A model generated the notes under the pieces. The model saw nothing but the letters and a program-made list of their open reading frames with translations. It had not been told where the DNA came from and searched no databases. Below are positions 63,153 to 64,000 of a stretch of 64,000 bases of DNA, piece after piece. Location: contig JAGYKD010000001.1 of assembly GCA_018401695.1 (NCBI GenBank), forward strand, positions 251,651 through 315,650, written 5' to 3'. The position numbers and the translations under genes were made by a program. Each line of letters begins with the position of its first letter. Position 1 is the stretch's first letter. Origin of the DNA: Flavobacteriales bacterium. GTDB lineage: Bacteria > Bacteroidota > Bacteroidia > CAIKAF01.

Positions 63153-63206
63153 GGCCGCCTGCCGGGCCTTCGGCTTTACTCCCCGGTGTAGGGAGCAAGG
63201 CGGCCA
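63153..63206 (+). repeat. GC-rich repeat GGCCGCCT...AAGGCGGCC, copy 2 (first part)
   Basis: Same sequence as 61329-61382, 54 bp. It ends 4 nt before the terminal-inverted-repeat copy D, mirroring the pairing at 20640/20816 and 42301/42498. Confidence 0.8.
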
Positions 63207-63209
63207 ACG

Positions 63210-63432
63210 GAGCCTGTTGATGCAATGCTATTCTGGCGGCAATCCTGTCCTGACCGCAGCGTCAGGGTTTGCGTTGCAGTCAAATCTCAAGCATTTTATC
63301 CTGACCGTAGCGTCAGTGGGACCTCATTAACATTTAGTAAACTCCGGCCTTTCTATTTGCCTGCGCCTTAATTTACACCGACGCTACGGTCGGCATTAAA
63401 AAACCTTGAAAACGCAACGCATCAACAGTCTC
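63210..63432 (-). repeat. Terminal-inverted-repeat element, copy D
   Basis: 223 bp from GAGCCTGTTGATGCAATGC to GCAACGCATCAACAGTCTC. The reverse strand reads GCGTTTTCAAGG, GCCGACCGTAGCGTCGGTG, CTGACGCTACGGTCAG and CCTGACGCTGCGGTCAGGAC, in the same order as copy A. The hairpin stems keep pairing where bases differ. Confidence 0.82.
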
Positions 63433-63498
63433 CTACCCTTCGCCGGGGCTTGCTGCGCACCGCCGCGGCTCAGGGCGGCCGCCTAAGCTCCCTACACC

Positions 63499-63543
63499 GT
63501 GGCGGTACCGCCTCAGTCCCTGGCGGGGTGCATCGCCAAAATC
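63499..63543 (+). repeat. GC-rich repeat, second part (GTGGCGGTACCGCC...CATCGCC), copy 2
   Basis: 45 bp equal to 61388-61432 apart from small changes. It is detached here from its first part (63153-63206) by copy D and about 70 nt more. Confidence 0.72.
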
Positions 63544-63589
63544 AAAAGTTTGTCCATCCCAAAAATGGCCAGAGGAAACGGTGGATGAC

Positions 63590-63695
63590 CGAAGCATCAG
63601 GGACGAAGTTCCTGACTCAAAGATGCTTATCGGAGCATCAGTGCGGAGCGTCAGGAACAGAATCGCCACCGGAATAGCAACGCGCCAACGGTCTC
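63590..63695 (+). repeat. Terminal-inverted-repeat element, partial copy G
   Basis: Right half only: GAAGTTCCTGACTCAAAGATGCT (like copy F), CGGAGCGTCAGGAACAGAATCGCC, then the right end CAACGCGCCAACGGTCTC. Confidence 0.55.
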
Positions 63696-63741
63696 GAATT
63701 TTAAACCGTTAAAACGGTTGGCCCGGCCCCGGCAACTTACC

Positions 63742-63788
63742 TAGCCCACGATTGAAATCGTGGGCTATGGTTTAAACCGTGGGCTATG
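63742..63788. repeat. Palindrome TAGCCCACGATT-GA-AATCGTGGGCTA plus half copy
   Basis: Second copy of the 56613 palindrome with a paired change, followed by a half copy AAACCGTGGGCTATG at 63774-63788. Confidence 0.75.
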
Positions 63789-63811
63789 ACCAGACAACAC
63801 CGTTAAACAGT

Positions 63812-63849
63812 AAAGCCCTGAAAGACACGGCGTCTTTCAGGGCTTTTTT
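63812..63849 (+). terminator. Strong stem-loop with T-run
   Basis: AAAGCCCTGAAAGAC, loop of 5, GTCTTTCAGGGCTTTTTT: a perfect 15-bp stem. No gene ends directly before it on the plus strand; part of the stem sequence (GTCTTTCAGGGCTTTT) recurs at 54733-54748, so it may belong to a dispersed repeat. Confidence 0.65.
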
Positions 63850-64000
63850 GTGAGTAATCGCCGCAAAAAAGGGACTGGTGAGGGGCGTTCCGGACAATGC
63901 ACGGATAAAAAAGAGGATATCAAGGGCCTTTCCGAACAAGTCACGGACAAAAAAGAGGAAATCGAGGGGCTTCCCGAACAAGTTACCGGCAAAAAAATGG
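63850..64000 (+). repeat. 42-bp tandem repeat, possibly the start of a coiled-coil gene, cut by window end
   Basis: The TCCGRACAAG word recurs at 63889, 63931 and 63973, a 42-nt (14-codon) period. The plus frame from GTG 63850 reads KKEDIKGLSEQVTDKKEEIE then GLPEQVTGKK, a charged 14-residue repeat typical of coiled coils. The frame is open to the window edge. The minus frame is also open, so a gene is not certain. Confidence 0.4.

Noticed and set aside
1-64000. tRNA or rRNA genes, phage or integrase genes
   Set aside because: No cloverleaf-forming stretch ending in CCA, no rRNA core sequence and no recombinase motif was seen while reading; a search tool such as a tRNA scanner would settle it.

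Overview
The window is a chromosomal stretch from a member of the Bacteroidota. Four kinds of evidence point there. (1) Promoters have the TAnnTTTG -7 box with an upstream TTG/TTTG, often only 4-7 nt before the start codon. (2) There are type IX secretion (T9SS) parts: PorX, a PorE-like TPR/beta-propeller/OmpA protein, and two secreted proteins with T9SS-type C-terminal sorting domains. (3) The gene order HD protein - lpxD - lpxC - fabZ - ABC ATPase - efp - second lpxD-like gene is characteristic of the phylum. (4) MetH lacks its homocysteine half, as in split-MetH Bacteroidota. The style suggests Flavobacteriales or relatives, but the genus cannot be told from the sequence alone. No rRNA, tRNA or CRISPR was seen.

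Layout. 1-2.3 kb: class I ribonucleotide reductase large subunit, cut by the window edge. 2.6-7.4 kb: coupled genes dnaE2-like polymerase, HAD phosphatase, SbtA bicarbonate permease and a small PII-like protein. 7.5-11.1 kb (minus): porX, tsaE, ald and a small membrane protein, each overlapping the next. 11.2-18.3 kb (plus): HD phosphohydrolase, lipid A and fatty acid genes (lpxD, lpxC, fabZ), ABC ATPase, efp, lpxD paralogue, SpoIIE-type phosphatase. In most Bacteroidota lpxC and fabZ are one fused gene; here they are separate and overlap by 8 nt, and lpxA is not in its usual place. 18.3-27.2 kb: MFS transporter, lipoprotein, dnaK, an SDR epimerase and the C-terminal half of MetH. 27.3-34.9 kb: PorE-like protein and an NlpC/P60 lipoprotein, a small methyltransferase, then a minus-strand group with two alpha-oxoamine synthases (one is Kbl) around gmk and yicC. 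35-45 kb: T9SS cargo, ApbE, an AlgI/AlgX-like O-acetylation pair ending inside a 36-bp hairpin minisatellite, and a glycine-rich secreted protein. 45-52 kb: dnaG, EamA transporter, a protein with the hydroxymethylbilane synthase fold but no catalytic residues, and a large T9SS cargo with disulfide-type repeats. 52-56 kb: an AT-rich accessory patch with two Fic genes, a fragment of a third, and an orphan DUF433 antitoxin-like gene. The Fic part lies between two 99-nt direct copies of the 3' end of an EXPERA-domain gene, so it looks inserted or rearranged. 56-64 kb: housekeeping genes (uvrC, hydrolase, engB) and an AAA/DUF4143 ATPase, separated by repeat-rich spacers.

The spacers hold several dispersed repeat families. 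The clearest is a roughly 140-225 bp element with terminal inverted repeats of the form GAGACYGTTGAYGCGTTG and internal hairpins. It has at least four near-complete copies and three or more fragments, and several copies sit directly beside a second GC-rich repeat type.

The observations most likely to be new are the HemC-fold pseudoenzyme, the Fic patch bounded by duplicated gene ends, the EF-P with arginine at position 32, and the repeat families. Family calls rest on reading motifs by eye; no database search was possible.
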